A stretch of DNA of 64,000 bases from Megascapheus bottae (Eukaryota > Chordata > Mammalia > Rodentia > Geomyidae), in the NCBI GenBank assembly GCA_024803745.1, contig JANJXV010000160.1, positions 1,184,001 through 1,248,000 on the forward strand, in the 5' to 3' direction. Both the position numbers and the translations under genes were made by a program. Numbering within the stretch: position 1 is the first letter of the stretch; every line of letters starts with the position of its first letter. Under the pieces are notes generated by a model, which did not search any database, had not been told where the DNA came from, and was given only the letters and a program-made list of their open reading frames with translations. Of the stretch, positions 35,505-45,401 are shown piece by piece.

Positions 35505-35720
35505 TTACCTGGTGTATTGTATATATGTTTATTTGCTTATTTGAAATGGGGAAAGGAATGAAGAAAACAAGATGATTGGGAGGGGGTAGGAGAAGGGAAA
35601 GGGGGCAAAAACATGAGAAAGTGTATCAAGGTTGGAGAAGTAATGTCCCCACTACCTGACAAATATAACTGTATCCCCTCTGTACCTTATCCAGACAATA
35701 AAATATAAAAAAAATCTTTA
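35505..35720 (+). mobile_element. Older L1 3' UTR with A-tail
   Basis: gtatattgtatatatgttta-like start (about 35514), then tatttgaaatggggaaagga, gagggggtaggagaagggaa, aaaaacatgagaaagtgtat and cagacaataaaatataaaaa. It matches the antisense older copies at 13540 and 23212. Confidence 0.87.
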
Positions 35721-36339
35721 AAGAATAAAAGAAGAAATTATGGACACACTCCAATTAAAAATAACATTTCATAGAACATAACTCTTATTCATTATGCATC
35801 TACCTATGCTTCAGAAAAACACTGACAACTCTTCACAGAGAGCCTTGATCTACTTCACCAAACAACACAATGTAGGTGAATTAAAGAGAAACTATAGGCA
35901 ACCTTTTATGACTTATATAACAACTTCCTGGAATAACTTCAAAAGTTAACTGTACAAAAATAAAATGGTTAATGTTAAATACTAGCTCTAAGATTTAAAA
36001 GATTTTAAATTACTTAATATTTCTGATTCATATTTTTTTCATTCATATATGTATTATTTGCCTTTTATATATATCAGACACTATTTCAGGCTCTGGGACT
36101 ACAGAAATGAATAAAAGATACTACAATCTCTGCCTTTATATTGTTTTAATTTTATTCTTAATTAGAATAATATAGTAGCTATTGAAGATGAAGGCAAAAG
36201 ATTCATTGCCTATGTAAGTATTCTGTCACAAAAATTAATAACTGAACTTCAAAGAAAAAGACAACACATGTCTTCAAAACTTTACAAGAAGTGAAATACA
36301 TGGTATTTCTTCCAGTAAACAATAGCAAGTTGTAGCCTG
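35721..36339. other. AT-rich non-coding DNA
   Basis: At about 36040-36130 the phrase atcagacactatttcaggct with ctgggactacagaaatgaat resembles an ancient dispersed repeat (MIR/L2/L3 class), but I cannot name it safely. Confidence 0.4.
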
Positions 36340-36555
36340 GAGCCATGGCTCGTGCCTGTAATCCCAGCTATTCAAGAGGCTGAAATCTGAGAATCCTGAT
36401 TCAAAGTAAGCCCAAGCACAAAAGCCTGTGAGATTCTTATCTCCAATTAACCACCAGAAAACAGGAAGTGATGCTATAGCTCAAGTGGTAGAGTGCTTGC
36501 CTTGAGCTGAAGAGCTCAGGCCCAGAATTCAAGTCTCACGACTGACAAAAAAAGA
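36340..36555 (+). mobile_element. Composite SINE (7SL/B1-like + ID-like), sense, best copy
   Basis: 7SL-like half: ggagccatggctcgtgcctg, taatcccagctattcaagag, gctgaaatctgagaatcctg. Linker: ctccaattaaccaccagaaa. ID-like half: gctcaagtggtagagtgctt, gccttgagctgaagagctca, then an A-rich tail with actgacaaaaaaa. It defines the architecture used to call the other composite copies. Confidence 0.88.
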
Positions 36556-36664
36556 AGCAAAATTAGTAAGTATTAATAACTTAATAATTTAAAGATATAT
36601 CCTGGCTTTTCATTAAAATTTCAAAAAATCAGATAAACTAGCATCTACAGTAAGGACCCCTCGC

Positions 36665-36910
36665 TCTCTGAAACAGCTAATGAAAATTTAAAACGGTATA
36701 ACCACGTCAGAAAACGTGTTTGCTGTTTCTCCAAACCTTAAACACCCACCTACTGTATGATTAAGGTATTCATGCCTCGCAATGCATTCCAGAAAGAAAG
36801 AAAAAAAACAGCATATACTGCTACAAAGACTTGTGCACACATGTTCACAGCAGCTTTATGTGTGGGGAAACATAAAAATAAAACAGTAATAGCCAACGGA
36901 AGCTCCACAT
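36665..36910 (+). mobile_element. Ancient L1M-type ORF2 C-terminal fragment
   Basis: The order aaatttaaaacggtataacc, then ctgtttctccaaaccttaaa, atgcattccagaaagaaaga, actgctacaaagacttgtgc and atgttcacagcagctttatg follows old L1 ORF2 ends. The right edge coincides with the start of the GC-rich block. Confidence 0.65.
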
Positions 36911-37164
36911 TTGTGCACCAGTCTTGAGCACGGACACTCAGGCTGCCGGCCCAAGTGCAAGGGCCAGGAAGGCACCGAGCGGCTGAGCTGTGGTTATAAC
37001 TCTTCCTTATCTGACAGCTAATGAAATGTAAACAAAAGCCGTCTCACCGTGACTCCCGCAAGACACAGACTCAACAATCTTCACGGCAAAAACCAAAAAA
37101 TGAAAAATCCCACTGGAAGGCTTCACGCATCGCACGCTTCAGGCCTGGGAAATGCGCCCAGGGG

Positions 37165-37292
37165 CAACTTCGCGCATGCGCAGATCCTCCCGCCTGAGAG
37201 ACACGCGCAAGGCACAACTTCGCGCAGGTGCAGATCCTCCAGCCTGAGCTGCACAAGGCACAACTTCGCGCATGCACAGATCCTCCCAAAAC
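37165..37292. repeat. Tandem repeat, 3 units of about 46-50 bp with NRF1-like core
   Basis: Units start at 37165, 37215 and 37261, each opening caacttcgcgca and followed by gcagatcctcc or cacagatcctcc. The lengths are 50 bp, 46 bp and a partial third unit. The first holds GCGCATGCGC; the second and third carry one- or two-base variants (gcgcaggtgc, gcgcatgcac). Confidence 0.9.
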
Positions 37293-37548
37293 CTACCAGC
37301 CCAGTCAAGGCCCCTCGTTCCTCTCAGACCATGAGGCCCCAGCCCCATGCAGGCCCCGTGCAGCCCCCGTGTCGCCCCAACTGGGGTCTCTACTCCCTGG
37401 TTCATTCACCTGCAAGCCCCGGCACAGATACCTGAAAGACCTGGTCTCTTTCTTCCTCAGGGTCAGGGGTGTTAGGGGTGGGGAAGAGGACGCCCTTGTC
37501 CTTCCTGGGGTTCTTTCTACTTTGAGCGGCTAAACGCGGCCCCTGGTC

Positions 37549-37660
37549 ACTTACCGGGCTCCTCAGCTCTGGGAGACACGTTTGAGGCAATGGCGGGTGT
37601 TGAGCTTCGCGTGTTTGTGGGGAGAAGGGCATCAGGGCCACCTGCTCGCGGCTGCCATCG
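37549..37660 (-). other. Possible minus-strand first-exon end with strong splice donor
   Basis: On the minus strand the sequence reads gaggagcccg then GTAAGTGACC (donor at 37554-37549). Upstream lies cacgATGGCAGCC (ATG at 37658-37656), giving an 8-codon frame ended by TGA. A different minus frame (37740 to 37402) stays open across the donor but has no recognisable domain. It could be the first exon of a non-coding or unrecognised transcript from the CpG-rich block, or chance. No acceptor has been identified. Confidence 0.25.
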
Positions 37661-37693
37661 TGGGCCATGAGCTGGGGGCGTGGCCTTGGCAAA

Positions 37694-37790
37694 CACGCAT
37701 GCTCACTGAGCACCGAGGGCCGTGGCCCAGCGAAGAGCACGCATGCTCAGTGAGCACGAGGGCCAAGGCCCAGTGAAGAGCACGCATGCG
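37694..37790. repeat. Tandem repeat, 2.2 units of 43-44 bp with GCATGC core
   Basis: Units 37694-37737 and 37738-37780 both begin cacgcatgctca and end agtgaagag/agcgaagag. A third begins cacgcatgcg at 37781 and runs directly into the L1 5' UTR start (gaagatggcc at 37801). The position immediately upstream of the L1 start is reminiscent of the promoter monomers of mouse L1s, though the unit is much shorter. Confidence 0.9.
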
Positions 37791-38300
37791 GAGAGGGAAG
37801 GAAGATGGCCCCGAGACAATAGGGACGCTGCGTAGCTCTCTCTCACAAAAAGAGAGAACTAAGGAGTCCCACGAGCCAATTATCTTAAGAAATCCACAAC
37901 AACAAACTCAAAAGGCAACGGAGAAGGACTCAAAGTGGAAAAGAAATCCAGATAAAGCTCACATCCAACTTTCTCAAAGAATTCGGAACGCGAGGACCCC
38001 TCCCCCACCTCCATCCGCCAGTTCCAAGCCACAGAAAGCGCCAGCGGGCTGGGGGGAAAAGCGGCAGCAGGCCGGGAAAAGAGGCTGCGGGCGGAGGGGG
38101 CCAGCCTGGGAGCCCGAATGCTGCAGAAACCAACATACAACCGGGCCAGCGAACGGCGGAAGCAGCAGAACCCAGACGCGGAACCAGAACAGCAAGCAGC
38201 GGAACCCAGACTCGGAACACAGGCGACAGCGGAGACCCGAGGGGAGTGAGAGACTCCCCACCACCGTGCAGCACCCGCAGAGGGATGCAGAGGCGTGAGT
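37791..38300 (+). mobile_element. L1 5' UTR (copy B), CpG-preserved
   Basis: gagagggaaggaagatggcc opens as in copy A. Positions 37801-38039 align to 12091-12329 without indels (16 differences by hand count), after which the two are unrelated. From 38040 on this copy is very GC-rich, with gcagcaggcc and repeated cagaacccaga phrases, and reaches GTGAGT at 38295. A 170-codon open frame (37786-38298) crosses it; the same frame is stopped in copy A by a C-to-T change giving TAA. No ORF1 start follows, so the copy is a fragment. Confidence 0.6.
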
Positions 38301-38584
38301 AATACAGCGCGTCCCCAAACACAAAGGGAAAGCAGAGCGGTGCCAAGCAATAGAACTTAACTCAGACCCCTCCACCCCGCCCACACAGGCCTAAAGGCAA
38401 AAAGAATACAAGGACGAATCCTAAAGTTGGCTGTGCCTCCACTACCAGATTTTTGTAGACTCCAACTTACAGGCCAGAAGTTGAGAATTAATGGCCCAGT
38501 AGATCAAATTAGTCCCATTCCATGTTGTTTAAGCAGCATAGTATTTCTACACATTTGAGCCATCATTTAACAAAACAGAAGACC
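38301..38584. other. Non-coding DNA, possible DNA-transposon trace
   Basis: At about 38450-38560 the phrase acaggccagaagttgagaat with taatggcccagtagatcaaa faintly recalls an old hAT-type non-autonomous element. Too weak to assign. Confidence 0.25.
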
Positions 38585-38770
38585 TATATCAGGCACCAGT
38601 ATCTCACACTTACAATCCTAGCTACTCAGGAAGCTGAGATCTGAGGATCACGGTTTGAGGTCAACTTGAGCAGGAAAGTCTGTAAGATTCTTAAACCTAA
38701 TTAACCAGTAGGAATTCAGAAGTACGGGTATGGCTTGAGTGGTACAGCACCAACCTTAACACCAACCCTT
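38585..38770 (+). mobile_element. Composite SINE (7SL/B1-like + ID-like), sense
   Basis: acttacaatcctagctactc, aggaagctgagatctgagga and aggtcaacttgagcaggaaa (7SL-like half); ccagtaggaattcagaagta and tggcttgagtggtacagcac (linker and ID-like half). The tail end is decayed. Confidence 0.78.
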
Positions 38771-38804
38771 AAATTAATTAACATACATGTGGGTCTGTGT
38801 ATAT

Positions 38805-38880
38805 GTGCACACATATATATTATTGTATATATATATACATCTATTATGTATGCTGTATACATGCACATGTGTGTGTGTTT
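38805..38880. repeat. Alternating TA/TG/CA-rich simple sequence
   Basis: Mixed (TA)n and (TG)n runs around 38812-38838 and 38866-38880. Alternating purine-pyrimidine text with Z-DNA/cruciform potential. Confidence 0.75.
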
Positions 38881-39153
38881 GTGTCAGAAGACTTAAGTTT
38901 AAAATTTAAATTTCCTTAAAACAATGAAACAACTGACCATTCTAGGCTTACAGTCCTGCCTCATGATGATAAGCTGTAGCAGAGTAGAGGCTTCCCCTCC
39001 AGATAAACTACTCAGCTGATCACAGCCCCTGTTACTCCCACTAGTCCCCATTCTAGCCTGTTTTCCTGCCTTAATCCTGTTGAAATCTTGGCTCTTCCTA
39101 AGGTGGTTCTTCAATTACTCTGTGTCTGTGTCTGCACAGTAATTAAAGACTAA
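38881..39153. other. Non-coding DNA, nothing recognised
   Basis: A 71-codon minus-strand frame (38899-39114) has no recognisable content. Confidence 0.35.
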
Positions 39154-39318
39154 ACTCAAGTTGGGCATGGTAGCACTTGCCTATAATCCCATCCTTAGGA
39201 AATGGAAACTGAAAGATCTTAAGTTTGAGGCCAGCCTGGAGTACATATGTAGTTATTTCTAAGCCAGCCTAAGCTACATAGCCAGATCTTGTCTCAAAAA
39301 GGAAAAAGGAAAAAAAAG
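39154..39318 (+). mobile_element. B1 (7SL-derived) SINE
   Basis: gttgggcatggtagcacttg, cctataatcccatccttagg, gtttgaggccagcctggagt and agatcttgtctcaaaaagga with an A-rich tail. Pol III A- and B-box positions are visible (gcatggtagc; gtttgaggcc). A classic monomeric B1, diverged. Confidence 0.88.
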
Positions 39319-39674
39319 TCAAAAATCAGAACAGAAAAGAACAAAACCGATTCGGCTCATTTTGGTGCTCAGAATGAGATTTCTACGTTTGGACCTTTTT
39401 CATTTTCTTCTCATATTTTATTATAATATTCCAAAGAAACTCTCAGAAGGCAATGATTATATCGTATATTTTGCATTTCCCACAGCTCTCCATATAAAAC
39501 GAAGTACAAAGTAGATAATTAATGATTGTTAAAAGAATGCATGAGTAAAGAATACATATATATATATATAAAATAAAACAGGAATTACTTGAAACATGAA
39601 AGCAAGATTATAACAACTGCTTGTTGCTCATGTTTTTAAAAACATGAAATGTCAGTAGTAAAACTATTTGCTTT

Positions 39675-39815
39675 TAGAGGGGTGGGGGCGGGGGGAGGGA
39701 AATGGGGACCAAGACATGTGAAAGGGTATTAATGAATGGGAATTAATGCACCATCTATCTGGAAAATATCATGTAACCCTTCTATTAATTACAATAAAAT
39801 ATATGAAAAAATATT
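39675..39815 (+). mobile_element. L1 3' UTR terminal fragment with A-tail
   Basis: gaggggtgggggcgggggga, then gaccaagacatgtgaaaggg, attaatgaatgggaattaat, ttacaataaaatatatgaaa. Truncated at the G-rich tract, about 140 bp. Confidence 0.9.
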
Positions 39816-39819
39816 CATT

Positions 39820-40180
39820 TTTGAGCCAGGTTTGAGAGCTCATCTTTATAATTTTAGCTTCTTGGAAAGTGGAGATCAGGGGGTTGAGCAATTCAAGGCC
39901 ATTCCAGTCAGAAGTACTCCCAACTCCATATCAGCCAGGGGCCCTGATGGCAAGCACCCGTCATCTCTGGCTGGGCGCACATGGCTTTTGCCTTCATCCT
40001 CAGTGACACATGGGAGCACAGCTAACAGGAATGTAGCCCAAACCTGTCCACCCCAGGCTAGTCCCAGCCTCAAAAATAACCAACATTGAAAGGGCTTGGA
40101 ATAATATCTCAGTGGTAAAGCACCAGCCACCAAGCATGTGGCCCAGAGGTGAATTCAACACCTCCAAAATGAATGCACAC
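39820..40180 (+). mobile_element. Composite SINE (7SL/B1-like + ID-like), sense, expanded middle
   Basis: gagccaggtttgagagctca with tataattttagcttcttgga (7SL-like half) and gcttggaataatatctcagt with ggtaaagcaccagccaccaa (ID-like half). The middle holds about 100 bp of extra GC-rich text (39940-40060), so either something inserted or two copies merged. Confidence 0.6.
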
Positions 40181-41961
40181 ACACCTTACACAAAACAATA
40201 CTAGTAGCCTGCTTTTCAGTGCATTAGCTTGGGGAACGATTGTGCCTGAGGTTATTTTCTAATTGATCAGTAAAGCTTATCCTTATCACAGTTCTATCTA
40301 GTTGATTCTTTTTGAGCTTTCTTTCAGAACTGCAAATCAGTCATTTCAGGACCAGACTAGAGGTACAGCAAAGATTATCCTGAGGCATGTAATTTGTTTT
40401 AATTTCAGTGAATCCTCAAGAAAAATTTCTGAGACACCTTCAGTACATTTTGACAACCCCTATTATTCTCAATGCCACAAATCATCAGGAAAATTCTAAT
40501 ATTAATATAGTGTGGAGTTATGAAATATTTGCCCAGAGAATAGTTCATATTAAAATTAATATTTAAAATGGCTTGTTTTCTACCAAATGGATTTCATTAA
40601 TATCCTACTAACATACAAACATACAGGCCTTTTTCCTGTCTTAATTGTTTAGTAACTAGCATTTCTTCTAATCAAGTTAATCTTAATCCCTTTAAAGCAC
40701 AACTTACAGTAATTCCACAACAAGGCAGCTAACTAGTAGGCGAGTTTTAGAAAAGATGGAAATAATGGCTCTGTGAGGGTTTTTTAAATCATTTTTCATG
40801 TATTTTAAAGCCTGCAGGATTCCAAAATTTTTATGACCTTAAAATTATCTCACTTTTTAAACATATAATATTAAACTTGAAATTGTCTATGAAAGAAGAA
40901 AAATATGTAGGAGGCTGCAAAACATAATAGTATCCCAGAATCAGAGAAAATGTGGACTGTCTGAGCTTAACAGAAAGGCCATCGCAGTGCTAAGTCTTTT
41001 CCTCTTACCTACAGAGACCATGCAGTGAATTTTAAGAGTGCAATCTGATGAAAGAGGAAAAGGAAAGATGCTTAGAGAATATAAACTACTCAGAGCATCA
41101 GAGTTTCATGGGAAAAGGTACTGTGTTTTAAAATCATATTAATAACACATATGTTCTCTCTAGGTAACACAACATGCATAAAGCTTACTGAGTGTTGTAC
41201 ATCTAATAATCCATATGCATAACAATTGGCATTGTTCTTTACATGCCTCTACAAAGTGCCGCTCGGGTTCATCTTTCTCTGTAAGCTTTTTACTACCCCA
41301 CACCGAGGAAAGCTGCAGGAAAAAATAATAAAATAGCATATAGGATAGTTGTGATGGACAGCAGTACCTTCCCACAGAACTGGATGTCTGGTCGACCTCG
41401 GTGAAATAGATATTGTTACTTCAGGCCAAGGTGTTAAGTAATTTTGCTCTGTGTGTTCTGAGTACTGGGGAATCAAGTCTCAGTCCCTGATGGCATTGTA
41501 AGTTAAGGTGTAACTGATAAATCCAACAAAATCCAGCCGAAAGAATAGGCATTGTTGATCACACATTGCCTGCCAAACAGCCAACAGGCTTGATCCGTGT
41601 TCTGTTATTTAGTCTGTTGAGTTTTGTGGATGAGTGGTTCAAGTGAAGTTTCCAGTGTTGTTTCTCAGTCTTGAGAAACGTGGATGGTACCATCAGTCTC
41701 TTCCTCACTCAGTAGTCAAGGGCACATCTTAGAGACACCATTCTGGTTTCTTTGGCAACAGAACAGCATCAAAACAGGGAAGCAACCAGCAGGACAGGAA
41801 GAGCTCTTTCAAGTTCACATCTAAAAACACCACTCCCAGTCATACATCTGGAAAACAGGCCAAGGAAGACACATTTGAAAGATACTCTGCCTCAATGGGA
41901 ATTTTGAAAATTATGTAAAGGAATAGGACATTTCCCTTTTGTGGGAGGACAAATTAATACA
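40181..41961. other. About 1.8 kb of non-coding DNA, nothing recognised
   Basis: AT-rich with ATTA-containing stretches (about 40260 and 40550-40700). No reading frame of note. Confidence 0.5.
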
Positions 41962-42656
41962 TCATACAAAATCCACTAGCATAACAATGTTCATTACAGC
42001 ACTATTCACCATAGTAAAGATATGGAACCAACCTAGATGTCCCTCAGTCGATGAGTGGATCAACAAGTTGTGGTATTTGTACACAATGGAATTCTATGCT
42101 GCTGTCAGAAAGAATGACATCGCCTCATTTGTTAGGAAATGGAAAGACTTAGAAAAAATCCTATTAAGTGAAGTAAGCCAGACTCAAGGGAACTTAGGCT
42201 CAATGGTTTCCCTCATTCTTCATAATCAGTAGAAACCTTGGGCTCTACTAGCAGAGATCTGCAATAGAGCAAAATCTTGATACATAAGGCCATATAGTAT
42301 GAAGCTAATTGAAAGGACCTCCAGGACATTGAAACAAAAGCCATATAACGAATGATTGTTGTCCTTAATGTACTATGTTGTCTCTCATCTCCTTTGCTGT
42401 CCCTTGGTTATCTCATATTGTTATAGTATCTCAATTTATTATCTGATATATTGAATTTCTTTGTATTTGGTTATTTGAAATTTGATAGGGAAGGGGGGAA
42501 AACCAAGACGGGTGGGGGGTGTGGGGGGGAGGGTAATGGGTACCAAGACATGTGAAAGGGTATCAATGTATGTGAATTAATGCACCTTCTATCTGGCAAA
42601 TATCATGTAACCCTTTTACCAATTACAATAAAAATAAATAAATAAATAAAAGAAAA
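41962..42656 (+). mobile_element. Young L1 3' end with ORF2 terminus, 3' UTR and (AAAT)n tail
   Basis: Begins about acaaaatccactagcataac, continues through the ORF2 end (stop at 42230-42232), the internal UTR, the G-rich tract ggtggggggtgtggggggga, the conserved tatcaatgtatgtgaatt block and a tail of aaaataaataaataaataaa. One of the less diverged copies, close in sequence to 1-1466. Confidence 0.94.
41966..42232 (+). pseudogene. L1 ORF2 C-terminal end, frame intact but truncated
   Basis: Uninterrupted frame reading …TIVKIWNQPRCPSVDEW… and …YTMEFYAAVRKND… to …SLILHNQ and stop, about 88 residues of the normal C-terminus. With the reverse transcriptase and endonuclease absent it can do nothing; the open frame reflects youth, not function. 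Confidence 0.9.
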
Positions 42657-42894
42657 AGCATGTGCACTGTTTTGCTTGCAGGCATAGAAATTACATTATT
42701 CACAAATATTTTCTACATAGTAGGTAGTGTAGCTACACTGGACATGAAAGGGCGGGGACAATTAATATGGATGAAACAGTCCTGTTTCATTAACTTTCTA
42801 CCTTATTGTTCATTTATTTCTTCAAATTTTGGGTTTGTCTGAGAGATGAGAGATTCTCTTCTCTCTTTGATTATATCAGAATAAAAATAGATAT

Positions 42895-43190
42895 TGGTCT
42901 GGAGGTTTGGCTCAAATACTAGAGCACCAGATGTGCAAGCAAGCTCAGCAAATATGAAGCCATAAGTTCAAACCAAGTATTTTCTAAAATCATCATCATC
43001 ATCAATAAAAATAATAAATAGCATAAGCTGGGGACAAGGCAGAAAAGTTCATGAAATGTTAATTTCTAATTAATCAGCAAAAAGAAAAAATTCAGAAGTG
43101 GAGATGTGCCTCAAGTGGTAGAGCATGAAATAGTTGAAATAGCCAAGTGAGAGCTCAGGGTCCTGAGTTCATGTCCCAGTGGTGCTTCTC
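42895..43190 (+). mobile_element. SINE cluster: ID-like plus composite SINE
   Basis: First a tRNA-like unit, tctggaggtttggctcaaat with actagagcaccagatgtgca (42898-42970). Then after (atc)n-like text comes a composite copy with taattaatcagcaaaaagaa (linker) and atgtgcctcaagtggtagag (43108) ending gttcatgtcccagtggtgct. Both sense. Confidence 0.65.
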
Positions 43191-44109
43191 TTAATCAAAT
43201 ATGAATGCACACATACTGAAAATGTACATGGTATACACTGCCAAATACACAGCTCACTCCCTCCAGCAGCTCCTAAAACCTGTTATTAGGTTGCAGGTTT
43301 GAAGTTTAGCAACTCCACATCTCTTAGGCACCTTATTTCAACGAGGATTGAACAGAGGGACCAGGAAAAGACTTAATTAACTAGGGCAGTATTTCTCGAG
43401 ATATTTGTTGTTGACATTGCAAAAGGGACAACATATTATATTTGATTTCCCATTTTCAAAGCAGAAGGAAAGGCAATCCACAACATAGGAAACATTTCAC
43501 TTTCCTTCCTATTTTAATCAATCTTCAAAGAAAGACTGGGGTGGGAACACTTAAATCATAACTCTGCGGTTATTGAAAACCCCAAGAATGATGAACTTCA
43601 TGCATATGATGTTGAAATAACACACAATGAATTGTAGGCACTCTGAACGGCAGTAAAATTTACAACTCCTTTCCTCTGTTCCAAAATAAAAAAAGAATTT
43701 CTATCTTCCCAGCAAGTGGTCTCCAAAATAAATGCTGTTCTCACACCCATGAGCAAAGAAATAACTTGGGGCAAGAAAGCACAGTGTGTTTTCATTTACA
43801 AATTATATACATCACATCACTTTACTAACATGCTGCCAAATATAAAAATTGAAATATAAACTGTATGAGATATAAAATGCAGTATTTTTCCCCACATTGC
43901 CTGACATACTGTTCCACATAACTCAAATACTGACTATGATGATGTCTCGTGCATAACTATAAATATCTACCTCCCTAAATATCCCTTCCACACAGCTCAA
44001 AACAAAAAACTTGAAGACAACTCTTGTTGCTGGCATGCCTCTTTTAGAGAGCCTAAAAGGACAGAAATAAGTTGAGACCATAAATGATGCTCTCAATTTG
44101 GGTAGGTAC
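43191..44109. other. Non-coding DNA, nothing recognised
   Basis: No gene or repeat family that I can support. Confidence 0.45.
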
Positions 44110-44225
44110 GATACTAACTGAGTGCTTTCCAGGTGTGAGGCATTGTAATGTCTTGTGTTTAATTTTCCCCAAAACTCCATGTGGTAGATCATCTTCCCAG
44201 TTAACAGCTAAAGAAACTGAGGACT
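44110..44225 (+). mobile_element. MIR SINE fragment
   Basis: actgagtgctttccaggtgt, gaggcattgtaatgtcttgt, aactccatgtggtagatcat and cagctaaagaaactgaggac follow the first half of MIR (…gagcactttctatgtgccaggcact…ccattttacagatgaggaaactgagg…). Confidence 0.72.
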
Positions 44226-44364
44226 AATGTACCTTAGAATTGGCTAGTTAGAAAACAGTAGCAAACTGTGTAAGAATCCTTTCTTGACTGAATTTATTCT
44301 GGGTCCATGGCCCGCCAGAGAGAAGCTTTGGATTCCCAAGGGGATCCTTAGCAACATGGGAAGG

Positions 44365-44495
44365 AGGGGGAAATTTGGGTTGTCTGGAGGCACAGGGAGA
44401 TGTCAGGGTTCCTCTCATCTTTTGGTAGAAGCGAGGGATGCTAATATTCTGACGTGGACAGGACAGTCCAAGAACATACCCACAGTGCTGTGGAG
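44365..44495 (+). mobile_element. MER5A-like non-autonomous hAT (Charlie) DNA transposon
   Basis: gaaatttgggttgtctggag, then ttttggtagaagcgagggat, gctaatattctgacgtggac and aggacagtccaagaacatac follow the MER5A order (…acatttggcaatgtctggaga…ggtagaggccagggatgctgctaaacatcc…aggacagcccc…). Ancient and without visible terminal repeats. Confidence 0.6.
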
Positions 44496-44529
44496 GGAGA
44501 ATCAAGAGGTATCAGAGATGAATGACGAA

Positions 44530-44860
44530 CCAGATATGTTCATCACAGTGCAATTTGTAATAGCTGAGTAGTCCAAGACTCAATAAATTACAGTGTATCT
44601 ATTTATCAGAGCTCTGTGGCTACTAGCATGACGTTTTTTCAAAAGAATAACCATATGAAAAAAATTCACACTTCCTATTTACATGTGCAAAAGCAATATT
44701 CGCCAAAACATTCATATTCACAAGTCCTAAAAGTAATCTGGTTAGCAGGGTTGTTGTGTTAGAAAAGTATTTATATGTTTATGTATGCACATGGGAAATA
44801 CTTTGAAAGACATCAGCCAAAGTATTAATTACTATTTGTTGCTGAAGTATAGTAGAGAGT
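44530..44860 (+). mobile_element. Ancient L1M-type 3' fragment
   Basis: atgttcatcacagtgcaatt, tgtaatagctgagtagtcca, caataaattacagtgtatct and gctactagcatgacgttttt track old L1 ORF2-end text (…gcagcattatttataatagc…ataaattatggtacatcca…gcagctattaaaaag…). Highly diverged. Confidence 0.5.
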
Positions 44861-45370
44861 CCATATAAAATATTTTATGACAGAATCATTATAAATAGCC
44901 ACACATACCACTGTAAGAAGGAAACACTCATAAGTAATATAATCTATTATCTCAAAGTCCTTATGAATTCCGTAAGCCAAAGATTTGATACCCATCTTTT
45001 CAGAATGTGTCACTGGCAGCATTTTATTTCATTTTATTTTCTGACATCAAGTTCTTTAATAATAGAAAAGAAAAGCACCAGGTGTTTCTCACCAGGTGCC
45101 TTTGCAATGGCAGCAGAGTTCACTGGTATATTTTTTTCAGAGCCAAAATAGCACCTACTATTCACATGCCCTATCTTTAAAGCCTTCATTGTTTCACTAT
45201 GATTCAAAAGTGAAGTTACTCACTCCCGCCCACACAGCAAGAACAATACAATCACGACACTGAACTGAATAAATGCTTGAAACTTCATAAATACTAAGTA
45301 TCTCATCTCAGAATGTCTTATGAGTAGAAATCATTATGATGCTGTCTGCCATATAATTTATCTTTATCTT

Positions 45371-45401
45371 TATCATCATCATCATCATCATCATCATCAT
45401 C
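45371..45401. repeat. (ATC)n microsatellite
   Basis: Ten uninterrupted ATC/TCA trinucleotides, lying at the outer edge of an antisense SINE. It may have grown from that element's tail. Confidence 0.95.

Larger units (their letters stand above)
37050..38350. promoter_or_regulatory. CpG-rich block / candidate CpG island promoter
   Basis: CpG is sparse elsewhere in the window but dense here. The block contains GCGCATGCGC at 37172-37181 (consensus-like NRF1 site) within a tandem repeat, two YY1-type sites (aagatggc at 37802-37809 on plus; gctgccatcg at 37651-37660, so ATGGC on minus), a second GCATGC-containing repeat cluster, a minus-strand splice donor at 37549-37554 and a plus-strand GTGAGT at 38295-38300. 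Its right part is an L1 5' UTR. It may be a young L1 promoter, a composite retroelement or a host promoter. The call is from composition and motifs only. Confidence 0.5.

Noticed and set aside
37049..38384. Many open frames of 60-170 codons on both strands
   Set aside because: High GC lowers stop frequency, and the repeated AHARSC-like peptides are tandem-repeat translation. Only the frame ending at 38298 is kept, as a low-interest finding.
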